Part shown: one piece after another, positions 16,160 to 24,836 of the stretch | Layout: every line of letters begins with the position of its first letter | Position numbering within the stretch: position 1 is the stretch's first letter | Source: Phycisphaerales bacterium | GTDB taxonomy: Bacteria; Planctomycetota; Phycisphaerae; Phycisphaerales; UBA1924 | DNA length: 64,000 nt | Reading direction: 5' to 3' | Assembly (NCBI GenBank): GCA_023382935.1 | Contig: JAHDXL010000004.1 | Span: forward strand, 1-64,000 | Made by a program: the position numbers and the translations under genes | The notes under the pieces: generated by a model | What the model saw: the letters and a program-made list of their open reading frames with translations, nothing else | Told to the model about the DNA's origin: nothing | Databases searched by the model: none

Positions 16160-17110
16160 TCAGCACAGGGGCGTCCAAGGGATGGCGTCGAGCAGGTGGG
16201 GTCGGTCTTGAATCCATCCCACCAGCCAGCGGAAGGCGTCGACGAGACCGGGTCCGGGCTCGTGAAATTCCCGGCCATCGACAAGGGCGACCCGTCCGGT
16301 GCGTGCAGCCGGGAGATCCAAGAACCACGGCTCGGCGAGCAGGGGCTGGACCAACTCGCCAGCCCGTTCCAGAGTGACGCCGGGAAGGGCGAGGATCACC
16401 GAGTCTGGATGGGCGTCGGAAATGGATGGGGTAGAAGTGGAAATGGGTGGTCCGGCGCGGCGTTGGGCCTGCTGCGGCCCGGCAGCCGCTCCGGCGCCAT
16501 GCGACGGCACGGTCGGGTTCCACGGATGTTCCCCCCCGGCTCGTTCGATCATCTGCACCCGCCAATGACCAGCCAAGACCAGCGGCGAGCACCATTCGAG
16601 GAAAGCGACCACCGGCCGACGCGGCTCGAACGAGGCCACGTATTCCTGGGATGCGTACATGCGGGCTTGGAGAAGGACGGCGAGGTTTTCGGCCTCCGGC
16701 GTTCGTCCGCAGGCTTGTCCGATGCGGAGCACGTTGTCGAAGGTGTCCTCGATGGTGCGGGCACGCAGGCGCAATACGACGGGCAAGCCAGGGGTGCGGC
16801 TGGGGGCTTGATCCATCGCGTGCCGCATCGCGTCAGGGTCGATCAGGTCGTCGGAGAAGATGACCAGATCAGGTTCGAGTGCGGCCAGTTGGTCTGTATC
16901 GAGTGTGTAAAGCGACTGGCGAGGCGGGCGAATGTCGCGTACAAGCCATTCGTGGATGAGCAGATGGGACTCCGGGCCGGTAGGCTGGGCGGTCAGACGG
17001 GGAAGGTGGCCGTCGGCCCGGCAGAGGTGAGAGCAGGCGACCAGGTCATCATGGGCACCGAGCAGCGTGAGGGTTCGGGTGGCCGATGGCATGAGCGAGG
17101 CGATTCGCAT
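16160..17110 (-). CDS. BtuF-like cobalamin/siderophore-type substrate-binding protein
   Basis: A 316-residue member of the helical-backbone periplasmic binding family (BtuF/TroA-like). It shows the family start MRIASLMPSATRTLTLLGA, then ACSHLCRA, DTDQLAALEPDLVIF (typical of BtuF-like proteins), a long central helix, and PGVTLERAGELVQPLLAEPWF near the end. There is no signal peptide, so it may be cytoplasmic, like the unsecreted cobalamin-binding proteins seen in several phyla. No ABC transporter genes are next to it. Ligand assignment is by family only. Confidence 0.7.
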   Translation of the reverse strand: MRIASLMPSATRTLTLLGAHDDLVACSHLCRADGHLPRLTAQPTGPESHLLIHEWLVRDIRPPRQSLYTLDTDQLAALEPDLVIFSDDLIDPDAMRHAMDQAPSRTPGLPVVLRLRARTIEDTFDNVLRIGQACGRTPEAENLAVLLQARMYASQEYVASFEPRRPVVAFLEWCSPLVLAGHWRVQMIERAGGEHPWNPTVPSHGAGAAAGPQQAQRRAGPPISTSTPSISDAHPDSVILALPGVTLERAGELVQPLLAEPWFLDLPAARTGRVALVDGREFHEPGPGLVDAFRWLVGWIQDRPHLLDAIPWTPLC

Positions 17111-17170
17111 TGAATCTGTTTCCGGAAGTGGGCGCAGGGGCTACGGTAGCCGACCTTGGAGGGCACAGCG

Positions 17171-19657
17171 GTGGTCGAGATGAACAGGCATGGGCGGGTG
17201 GGGCGTCTGCTGGCGCTGTGCGGGGCGGCTCTGGTGGCGGGCGGGCCAGCACTGGGCCAGGAGTTTGACGAACAGGGCGAGCCGATTGCTCCGGTGCTGA
17301 TCAGCGGACCTCGCCCGGTGACAACGCCACAGACGGGCCGGGGCGAGCAGCCGGTAGACCACGGGGAGTCGGTATCGTTCGAGGCGTTTTCCGAGCCGGT
17401 GGAGTTGTCGACGCTGGTGGATTACGTCGGCTCGACGCTGGGCATCAACATCGTGGTGAAAGGAACGTTGACGGGCACGGTGATGTTCAACGCTCCGGTG
17501 GACGTGCCGAAGAGCGAGTTGCTCAACCTGCTCGACGCGCTGCTGGAGCAGTATGACTACACAATCTCGCAGGACCGGAGCGGGATCTACACAGTGCAAC
17601 CCAAGGCCAACGTGCCGGTGTCGTTCGGGGGCGAACGCCCGACGAGCAAGATCATTGACACGGCCGGACTTCGCCCGTCGGGGCTGCAGAATGCGATCCA
17701 GACGGTGCTGGGTCAGCAGGCGACGGGTCCGGGGCAGAGTCTGCAGAACATCGCGTACATTGACGAACTCGGCGTGATCGTGATGACGGGGCCGGCGCGG
17801 AACATCGCGCGGGTGGAGGAACTGATCGCCAACCTGCGTGACCGGTACCAGGAGTCGCGGTTCAGCCGGATCGAACTGGAGCACGTGGCCGCGCCGGTGG
17901 CGCGCGAGCGACTGGTGCAACTGGTGGGATCGGGGACGACGACGGGGACGTTCGGGCAGGTCAGCCCGCGTGCCCAGCAGCAGGGGCAGGTGCCCGGACA
18001 ACCGGTGACGGGCACGTCGGGCAGCGCGCTGGACAACATCGCCGACCGCCTGACGGTGGACGCGCAGTCGAACGCGCTGATCTTTCGGGGCAACGACTCG
18101 GAATTGGCGCAGGTGCTCGACGTGATGCGTGTGATCGACGTGCCTAATTCGATGCAGCACCGGCAGTACTTTGCTGGGTCGGCGGTGCTTCAGATCGCTG
18201 ACCTGGCGCGGCAGCGCGGGCTGGGCGAGGTGATCACGCTAGAGGACACCACCAACCAGAACAACCAGTTCAGCAACGTGATCCGCTTTCAGCAGCAGCA
18301 GCAGCAGGGCCAGTTCGGGCAGACCAATCAGCAGATTGTCGGCGGTCCGATCATGGTGGTGGACGCGCGGAGGCAGTCGATCATTTACTACGGCACCGAG
18401 TCACAGCAGGAGGAACTGGCGCGTTGGATCGACCTGCTGGACGTGGGCGAAGACATCATCACGCTCGAGTATTACAAGTTGAGCAACGCCCGGGCCGAAG
18501 ACGTGGCGTCGATCATCCAGGGTCTGATCACAGGGCAGTCGCAGACGGGCGAGTCGCCGCTGCTTCCGGGTGGCGGGCAGCAGTTTCTCCCGCAGTTTCA
18601 GCAGCAGCAGCAATTCACGGCGCAGGGAGAGGAAGCGGGCTTTGCGCCCGATCCCAACCGGGTATTCGTGATCGCCGACGCAGCCAACAACCAGGTGATC
18701 GTCAAGGCGCCCAAGAAGCAGCAGAACGAGTTTTCCAAACTGGTGGGCCGGCTCGATCTTCGGCGGCCTCAGGTTTACCTGCAGGTGCAGATCGTGGCGG
18801 TGAGCGACCAGCGCGACTTCCGCTTGGCGGTCGAGTCGCAGTTGGCGGCCGGGCAGTTCCAGGCACAGAACCTGTTCGGATTGAGCACGGCGGGAACCGG
18901 AGGTTTCCAGGCTCCCAGAACGGTGTCGCCCAACTTGGACGGCTTCACGTCAGCGCTGATTCGCTCGGACATGATTCCGTTCATCATCAACGCGGTGAGG
19001 ACGGACACGGACTCGCGAATTCTGTCATCGCCCCAGTTGCTGGTGAACGACAACGAAGAGGCGAGCATCGCGGCCATCGATCAGGAACCGACAACAAGCA
19101 CCAGCCAGGGTGACAACACGACGATCACGAGTTTCCAGGGTTACGAGTCGGCGGGCACGGAGTTGACGGTGACGCCGACGATCAGCGAAGCCGGGTACAT
19201 CAGGCTCGAGTACGAAGTGAAGTTGTCGAGTTTCACGGGTCAGGGGGCCAACGGCATTCCGCCGCCGAAGGCGGAGAACACGGTGACGGGTATCGCAACG
19301 ATTCCATCGGACGCGTCGATCGTGGTGGGCGGGATCGAGGTGGACAACACGCTGAACACGGTGGTGCGCGTGCCGCTGCTGGGTGACATCCCCATCGTGG
19401 GGCACCTGTTCCGCGACACGAACAAGGGTCGGACGAAGAGTCTGCTGTACATCTTCATCACGCCGCGAATTCTGACGGATCCGAACTTTCAGGATCTGCG
19501 TCTGCTGACCAGGGGTCCGCAGGCCAAGTCCGAACTCGATCCGCTGACGCCGCGGCTGTCGCCTTCTCGCATCGAGACCGTTTCGCCGCCAGCGCGGCGG
19601 GCGGTCGAACAAGGCAAGCCGGAGGAGTCCGAGCCGGTCATCGACGGAGATTCGTAA
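17171..19657 (+). CDS. gspD: type II secretion system secretin GspD
   Basis: GspD forms the outer-membrane channel of the type II secretion system. The protein of about 828 residues has a signal peptide (LLALCGAALVAGGPALG), an N0 domain (LVDYVGSTLGINIVV), N1-N3 ring domains containing Gln-rich loops (runs of Q), and the secretin core with ILSSPQLLVNDNEEASI, LTVTPTISEAGYIRLEYEV and the closing LLGDIPIVGHLFRDTNKG and YIFITPRI. The start is GTG at 17171, seven bases after GGAGGG; ATG 17180 and TTG 17156 are alternatives. gspE begins directly after its stop codon. Confidence 0.92.
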   Translation: MVEMNRHGRVGRLLALCGAALVAGGPALGQEFDEQGEPIAPVLISGPRPVTTPQTGRGEQPVDHGESVSFEAFSEPVELSTLVDYVGSTLGINIVVKGTLTGTVMFNAPVDVPKSELLNLLDALLEQYDYTISQDRSGIYTVQPKANVPVSFGGERPTSKIIDTAGLRPSGLQNAIQTVLGQQATGPGQSLQNIAYIDELGVIVMTGPARNIARVEELIANLRDRYQESRFSRIELEHVAAPVARERLVQLVGSGTTTGTFGQVSPRAQQQGQVPGQPVTGTSGSALDNIADRLTVDAQSNALIFRGNDSELAQVLDVMRVIDVPNSMQHRQYFAGSAVLQIADLARQRGLGEVITLEDTTNQNNQFSNVIRFQQQQQQGQFGQTNQQIVGGPIMVVDARRQSIIYYGTESQQEELARWIDLLDVGEDIITLEYYKLSNARAEDVASIIQGLITGQSQTGESPLLPGGGQQFLPQFQQQQQFTAQGEEAGFAPDPNRVFVIADAANNQVIVKAPKKQQNEFSKLVGRLDLRRPQVYLQVQIVAVSDQRDFRLAVESQLAAGQFQAQNLFGLSTAGTGGFQAPRTVSPNLDGFTSALIRSDMIPFIINAVRTDTDSRILSSPQLLVNDNEEASIAAIDQEPTTSTSQGDNTTITSFQGYESAGTELTVTPTISEAGYIRLEYEVKLSSFTGQGANGIPPPKAENTVTGIATIPSDASIVVGGIEVDNTLNTVVRVPLLGDIPIVGHLFRDTNKGRTKSLLYIFITPRILTDPNFQDLRLLTRGPQAKSELDPLTPRLSPSRIETVSPPARRAVEQGKPEESEPVIDGDS

Positions 19658-21355
19658 ATGGCACGTCGGAACGGACAGAGCCAGGCGATTGTGCCGGCCG
19701 GGACGCCTGCGGGCGGACTGGTGGAAGACTGGTCGCGCGTGGCGTCGGTGATGGGCGCGGGGCTGAAGGTTCCGGCCGAGCAGTTGGCGCAGTTTCCCCG
19801 CGCGCAGGGATCGGACTCTGAGCCGTGGGACGTGCTGCTGCAACTGCTGGCGCTGGATGAACAGACGGGCCTTCAGAAACTGGCCGAGCGGACGGGGCTG
19901 AAGTACGTTCCCGAGCCGCGGCTGGAGGAGTCGGCCAGTCGTTTCTATGAACTAGTGCCGCCGGACCTGGCGCGTTCGCACTCGGTGGCGGGGCTGGAAT
20001 CAGACGGGCACGTGCTGACCATCGCAACTTCGCAGCCAATGGTACCCAGCGTTTTCAGCCTGCTGGAAGACCGGGTGGACATGCCGATCCGGCTGGTGCT
20101 CAGCCCGCGCGGGGCGGTGGCGAGCATCATCAACCGCGGGTATGAGCAGCGTGGCGACCTGGTGACCGAGATCGTCGAGGAGATCCCGCTCGACGAGTCG
20201 GCGCTGCAGGCGGCCGCAGGCTCGATCGGCGCCGGCAACGACCTGCTGGCGCTGGCGCGGCAGACGCCCGTGATCCGGCTGGTGAACATGATCCTGTTCG
20301 AGGCGCTTCGGCGTCGGGCCAGCGACATCCACGTACACCCGCAGGAGAACCGGCTGGTGATCCGCTTCCGCGTGGACGGAATGCTGTACGACGCGTTCAC
20401 GCCGCCGATGACGCTGGCACCGGCCATTTCCAGCCGTCTGAAGGTGATGACCGAACTGGACATCGCCAATCGTCACAGCCCGCAGGACGGACAAACGACG
20501 GTGCGGATCGGGTCGAAAAAGGTCGATATCCGCCTGTCGGTGATTCCGACCATCTACGGCGAGCGGGTGGTACTGCGCCTGCTGGACCAGAGCCAGACGC
20601 AGTTGAGCCTCGACGCGGTGGGTATGTCGAAGAAGATGCAGACGCATCTGATGGACATCATCGACCGCCCCAACGGCATGCTGCTGGTAACCGGGCCGAC
20701 CGGCTCGGGCAAAACGACCACGCTGTACGCGGCGCTGGGGCGGATTGACCGCATGAGCCGCAACGTGATGACCATCGAAGACCCGGTGGAGTATCGGCTC
20801 GACGGCATCAGCCAGATGCAGGTAAACCCCAAGCGCAACGTGACGTTCGCCACGGGCCTGCGTTCGCTGTTGCGACAGGATCCCGACGTGATCCTGATCG
20901 GCGAAATCCGCGACATGGAGACGGCCCAGTTGGCCGTACAGGCTTCGCTGACCGGGCACCTGGTGCTCGGGACGCTGCACACCAATGACGCACCGAGCGC
21001 GATCCCGCGCCTGGTCGACATCGGCGTCGAGCCGTATCTCATCACATCGAGTTTGCTGGGCGTCATGGCCCAGCGCCTGCTGCGGCGCACATGCCCGACC
21101 TGTCGCGGCTCGGGTCTGAGCGAGGGTCGCCAATGCGAGACCTGCTTCGGCACGGGCTACAAGGGGCGTCTGGCGGTGTACGAGATCATGCAGATGACCG
21201 ACACGCTGCGCCGGATGACGGCCGAGAACCGCGACGCGGTCACGCTCATGGAGGCGGCCGTGGAGGGCGGGTTCGAGCCGATGCGGGTGGACGCGGGCGA
21301 AAAGGTGGCCATGGGGCTGACCGACGAGGCCGAAGTGTTCCGCGTGCTGCACTAA
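19658..21355 (+). CDS. gspE: type II secretion/type IV pilus assembly ATPase GspE
   Basis: This 565-residue cytoplasmic ATPase powers pseudopilus assembly. An N-terminal MshEN-like region is followed by the ATPase core: Walker A GPTGSGKT (346-353), the Asp box IEDPVEY, Walker B and the conserved RDMETAQLAVQASLTGH and GTLHTNDAPSAI blocks. A four-cysteine zinc module (C479, C482, C493, C496) sits near the end, as in GspE. Its ATG overlaps nothing but abuts the gspD stop (TAA then ATG), so the two are translationally coupled. GspF and the pseudopilins are not adjacent. Confidence 0.93.
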   Translation: MARRNGQSQAIVPAGTPAGGLVEDWSRVASVMGAGLKVPAEQLAQFPRAQGSDSEPWDVLLQLLALDEQTGLQKLAERTGLKYVPEPRLEESASRFYELVPPDLARSHSVAGLESDGHVLTIATSQPMVPSVFSLLEDRVDMPIRLVLSPRGAVASIINRGYEQRGDLVTEIVEEIPLDESALQAAAGSIGAGNDLLALARQTPVIRLVNMILFEALRRRASDIHVHPQENRLVIRFRVDGMLYDAFTPPMTLAPAISSRLKVMTELDIANRHSPQDGQTTVRIGSKKVDIRLSVIPTIYGERVVLRLLDQSQTQLSLDAVGMSKKMQTHLMDIIDRPNGMLLVTGPTGSGKTTTLYAALGRIDRMSRNVMTIEDPVEYRLDGISQMQVNPKRNVTFATGLRSLLRQDPDVILIGEIRDMETAQLAVQASLTGHLVLGTLHTNDAPSAIPRLVDIGVEPYLITSSLLGVMAQRLLRRTCPTCRGSGLSEGRQCETCFGTGYKGRLAVYEIMQMTDTLRRMTAENRDAVTLMEAAVEGGFEPMRVDAGEKVAMGLTDEAEVFRVLH

Positions 21356-21450
21356 TGAAAGCAGACCTTCATATTAAGCTGGTCGCTTGTGACTTCTTTT
21401 CCATAGAATGGCAAAGGGGTTTTTAGTTCCCCGGGGGAGGGAGGTTCTCT

Positions 21451-22140
21451 ATGCAGCGATCGCTAACGACCGTGGCCCTCGCGGCCATGGCGGCGGTGTT
21501 TTTGTCTCAAGGCGTCTCGGCGGGACCTGTTTCGGTGTCGGTGGACGGAATTCCCGACGCGTTCATGCAATGGGACGTGCCGTTGCTCAACCCGGGGGAG
21601 TCCTGGACGCGGGATTTCCAGTTTCACGGACCCGACGGCTCATCGCGGGCTTGGGGGACCATCGAAGCACGGTGCTGGAATACCGGCGGCTGGCTGATCC
21701 TCACGGATTTCGGCCTCGAGTCTGAGGGTCACGCCCGGACACTCGATTTCGAATTCAACGCGCGGATCGAGTACGGCTTCTCCGCTGGCTGGAAGAACGC
21801 ATCCCAGACGTTCGACGCCGACCAGAACATCAACTCTGCCAACGCGAGCATTGTCTGGACGAAGGGAGCGTCGTGGAACGGTCACGTGCTTCCTCCGCTG
21901 GACGGGCTCTATCGGCCTTGGGATCCGCTCAACAGCAGGCTATACGGGAACAGCGGACGCTTCATGTACGTCGCTTCGCCGGCCACGCTCGTCAGCGCGT
22001 CCTTCATCCAACTCAACGCCGGTACGCAGTTTGATGGCGTCTACCTGCCTGATAGCGCGTTCGACATCGTACCCGCACCTTCGTCGCTGGGGGTCGTTCT
22101 CGGAGTGGGCTTTGTGGCGGGGTGGAGACGACGCCGGTAG
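21451..22140 (+). CDS. PEP-CTERM-type secreted protein
   Basis: A 229-residue exported protein with a signal peptide (MQRSLTTVALAAMAAVFLSQGVSA cleaved before GPV), a beta-rich body of about 180 residues, and a C-terminal sorting tail: VPAPSS, a hydrophobic helix (LGVVLGVGFVAGW) and RRRR. GGGAGGGAGG lies just before the ATG. It follows gspE but is separated by 95 bases, so it may have its own promoter. No catalytic motif is visible. Confidence 0.78.
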   Translation: MQRSLTTVALAAMAAVFLSQGVSAGPVSVSVDGIPDAFMQWDVPLLNPGESWTRDFQFHGPDGSSRAWGTIEARCWNTGGWLILTDFGLESEGHARTLDFEFNARIEYGFSAGWKNASQTFDADQNINSANASIVWTKGASWNGHVLPPLDGLYRPWDPLNSRLYGNSGRFMYVASPATLVSASFIQLNAGTQFDGVYLPDSAFDIVPAPSSLGVVLGVGFVAGWRRRR

Positions 22141-22268
22141 GCGGTAACGTGTTCCGGTGGCCGGTTCGTTCTCGAATGGCGGGCGGTCCCGCGGAAGCCC
22201 CCAGAATCTGCAACTCCGCCTGAGTTTGGCGGTACCACTCACTGGGTTATCGTGTCGGCGGGGTTTCC

Positions 22269-22841
22269 ATGGACCGGGTACAGGAAAACGAACTGATCCG
22301 CCGGGCGGCCGCGGGAGACCGCGAGGCGGCGGCGATCTGCATTCGGGCTCATCAGGGCTCGGTGTACTCGTACATTCTGCGAATGTCAGGCAGGCCTGAC
22401 GTGGCCGAGGACGTGGTGCAGGAGGCGTTTGTCCGGGTTCTGAGCAATCTGGACCGGTTTGATCCCCGATATCGCTTCTCGACGTGGGTGTTCACGATCG
22501 CGCGGCGGGTGTACCTGAACATGGCCCAGAAGCGCCGCCCCACGCCGGACACCGAGGCGGTGGACCGGGCGATGGACTTGGGAGCATCGCCCGAGGCGGG
22601 CGAACAGCGAAGCGACCTGTCCAACGCGCTCGACCAGGCCCTTCGGCAGTTGAACGAGACGCAACGGGAAGTGGTGATTCTGTTTCACCAGTTTGACTGG
22701 ACCATTGCGCTGATCGCCCGGCACCTCGATCTGCCGGAGGGCACGGTGAAGAGTCACCTGCATCGCGGGCGGCGGCGGTTGCGCGAACTGCTGGCCGAAA
22801 GCGAATGGCTGGACCAGCGCAGGGGGGACCTGCACCCATGA
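22269..22841 (+). CDS. ECF-type RNA polymerase sigma factor
   Basis: A 190-residue extracytoplasmic-function sigma factor. Region 2 shows DVAEDVVQEAFVRVLSNLDRFDP and FSTWVFTIARRVYLN, and region 4 shows LRQLNETQREVVILFHQFDW with the HTH LDLPEGTVKSHLHRGRRRLRELL. Length and domain order are standard. Its last codons overlap the next gene by four bases (ATGA), and that gene is a membrane-bound protein that fits an anti-sigma factor. It is near PEP-CTERM and secretion genes; whether it controls them is not shown by the sequence. Confidence 0.92.
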   Translation: MDRVQENELIRRAAAGDREAAAICIRAHQGSVYSYILRMSGRPDVAEDVVQEAFVRVLSNLDRFDPRYRFSTWVFTIARRVYLNMAQKRRPTPDTEAVDRAMDLGASPEAGEQRSDLSNALDQALRQLNETQREVVILFHQFDWTIALIARHLDLPEGTVKSHLHRGRRRLRELLAESEWLDQRRGDLHP

Positions 22842-23707
22842 ACATGAATGAGCCGAATCGGGATGCTGTGAACTTGGATGAAACCATGGATCGTCTCTTC
22901 GACCGGGAGATGTCGAAGGAGGAGCAGGACCGTCTGGCCCTCGATCTGGAGCGCGCGCCGGAGGCGCTGGCGATGTTCCGCGACACCACCAACATTCTGC
23001 TGGCGCTGCGCAAACCGGTGTCGACGCCCGATCTGACGGACGCGGTGCTCAGCCGCCTGCCGGTGCGCCAGCGCATGGCGCGCGGGCGGCGGCGGCTCAG
23101 CCCGGGGCGGGTGGCCGTCGCGGCGGCGGTGCTGCTGGCGGGCGTCGGACTGGCGCTGCTGCAGCATCCGGGCAGGCCGCGGACAACACCGATGAGCGTG
23201 CGCAGCATCGAACTCGATCCGGTGCTGGCGCGCCTGTTCGACCGGCAACTGGCCGAACTCGAAGTGGCCAGCCTGGGAATGGAGAAGGGCGAGGCGACGC
23301 CGCGGGTCGCGCTGATCCACCAGCGCGCCACATTGAATGCGCCGCCCATCGTCTTTGAACTCTCGCCGGTACAGTCGCGCGCGGGCGCGGGCGACACGGC
23401 GACGACGTATGCGCCGCATCTCCAGGCGCTCGAGGATGACTTCAAGAACTGGCTGGCGAGCAACGGGCTGACTCTTCCGGGTCTGGAGGGGTCCATCGGC
23501 AACGAAGCGCCCCGGGTGCTCGGCCCGCGGATGCGGGAGCCGAACCTTCCGCCGATTCTCATCGGGATGCAGAATCCGGAGCATTGGCTCCTGGCCCCTC
23601 AATCGCCGCCCAGGACTCCCGACCGCATGCTCCTGTGGCCGGAAGCGCTCGAACTGAGGCTGGATCTGTCCGAGGCGAGGCGGTCGACGACGAACTTGAA
23701 TCAGTGA
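22838..23707 (+). CDS. putative transmembrane anti-sigma factor
   Basis: A 289-residue protein whose ATG overlaps the stop of the sigma gene (ATGA) after a GGGGGGA ribosome site, so expression is coupled. The N-terminal cytoplasmic part (about 1-60, MDRLFDREMSKEEQDRLALD) resembles the start of anti-sigma domains with a helical zinc-free fold. A single transmembrane helix follows (91-108). The rest is extracytoplasmic and could sense an envelope signal. Role inferred from position and topology; the anti-sigma domain itself is only weakly recognisable. Confidence 0.72.
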   Translation: MNMNEPNRDAVNLDETMDRLFDREMSKEEQDRLALDLERAPEALAMFRDTTNILLALRKPVSTPDLTDAVLSRLPVRQRMARGRRRLSPGRVAVAAAVLLAGVGLALLQHPGRPRTTPMSVRSIELDPVLARLFDRQLAELEVASLGMEKGEATPRVALIHQRATLNAPPIVFELSPVQSRAGAGDTATTYAPHLQALEDDFKNWLASNGLTLPGLEGSIGNEAPRVLGPRMREPNLPPILIGMQNPEHWLLAPQSPPRTPDRMLLWPEALELRLDLSEARRSTTNLNQ

Positions 23708-23716
23708 AACGGGCGT

Positions 23717-24622
23717 TCAGGGGCGTCGGCGCGAACTGATGAGAGCCAGACCAAGCCCCGCCAGACTCACCGATCCTGGGGCCGGCACGGCCACAGCGAA
23801 GAGTCGCACGTTGTCGATTCCCCACGATTCGTCATCGACGTTGTTGCTGCTGGGCAGCCCGATGAAGTCGATGCGGACGGTGTCGACGTCAAGCGCGAGT
23901 GAAAACTCGATGGTGATGTCGCGGTAGATGGAGTCGACATATCGGGAGTTGAAGCCGAGGTGAACAGGCCCGACGGTGGGCGCCTGGAAGTTCTGCTCGA
24001 TTTTGACTGAGTGCATCGCTTCGTGGAGGAGATTCTGTCCGTTGACGGAGACGGCGAAGTAGTCAGGCCCATACTGCCCGGGGAAGCCGCCATCCCAGGA
24101 ATCGAGAAGGTACAGGTCGAAGACGAGGGTGTAGTTCACGGAGTTTCGGTCCGTGCTGGGCGAGTCGAGCCCGTCGCCGGCGTTGCCGCCAGAGCCACCG
24201 GGGTTGGTGCCGCCGCCGGTGTCATCTCCACCGCCTCCGCCACCGCCTCCGCCACCGCCACCACCACTCCCTCCCCCGCCGCCGGAGCCACCGCCGCCCT
24301 GGTCGTCGTCACCGCCCCCCGAGCCGCCGCCCCCGCCGCCCCCGCTGCCCCCGCTGCCCCCGCTGCCTCCGCCAGATCCGCCGCCGTTCCCGCCGCCACC
24401 GGGTTCCGGTCGATAGGCGCCGAGGACGAGGGTGTGTCGTTCCTGTGCGAAGCGTCCGAGGAAGCCGCCGAAGTTGGAGGCTGTGTTCCACTGAGGAGCC
24501 GTGATCCACTCCGGGCCAACCTGTGTGCGTGAGGCGAAGTCGTTCTCATACACCTTGACCACGTCGGCGATGGCGGGCGTCGCAATCGCAGCGGCCGCGA
24601 ACACAAGAAGCGGGCGTTTCAT
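23717..24622 (-). CDS. PEP-CTERM protein with long glycine-rich linker
   Basis: A 301-residue exported protein. It has a signal peptide (MKRPLLVFAAAAIATPAIA), an N-terminal part VVKVYENDFAS through about residue 72 and a glycine/serine-rich linker of about 75 residues with a run of 13 Gly. A beta-rich domain (YTLVFDLYLLDSWDG, SIYRDITIEFSLALDVDTVRIDFIG) ends in IDNVRLFAVAVPAPGS and the sorting tail of a hydrophobic helix plus SSRRRP. The linker splits what looks like one domain. GGAG six bases before the ATG supports the start. It is convergent with the anti-sigma candidate. Confidence 0.78.
   Translation of the reverse strand: MKRPLLVFAAAAIATPAIADVVKVYENDFASRTQVGPEWITAPQWNTASNFGGFLGRFAQERHTLVLGAYRPEPGGGGNGGGSGGGSGGSGGSGGGGGGGSGGGDDDQGGGGSGGGGGSGGGGGGGGGGGGGDDTGGGTNPGGSGGNAGDGLDSPSTDRNSVNYTLVFDLYLLDSWDGGFPGQYGPDYFAVSVNGQNLLHEAMHSVKIEQNFQAPTVGPVHLGFNSRYVDSIYRDITIEFSLALDVDTVRIDFIGLPSSNNVDDESWGIDNVRLFAVAVPAPGSVSLAGLGLALISSRRRP
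24182..24404 (-). repeat. low-complexity GGN/GGS coding tract
   Basis: About 220 bases of nearly pure (GGN)n triplets on the minus strand encode the Gly/Ser linker of the gene above, with interruptions by Asp/Gln clusters (GGDDDQ, GGDDTGG). Short tandem units GGC/GGT and AGC mark it as slippage-prone. Confidence 0.8.
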
Positions 24623-24836
24623 GCTCTTCTCCTGGGCGAGTGGTCCGGATGCTTCCCCGGAGTCGCTGCTGTGAATACACCACATGACCGCGGGTGCGGC
24701 CACCCGCGCCAGGTGTGCGGGCGCTGGTGAGCGTCGGGCGTGCGATGCGGGCAACATGGGAAAGAGCCGGGGCGGTGCCGTGGCGTCCTATAGTTGACGC
24801 TGTTCCACGAACGCTCACACCCACCTGGTTGAACCC

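Noticed and set aside
24182-24404. Possible CRISPR-like or tandem array
   Set aside because: No spacers or regular units; only triplet repeats in a coding frame.
24153-24416. Proline-rich open frame opposite the Gly-rich gene
   Set aside because: It is the complement of GGN triplets (CCN), so poly-Pro is an expected artefact; the minus strand has the signal peptide and sorting tail.
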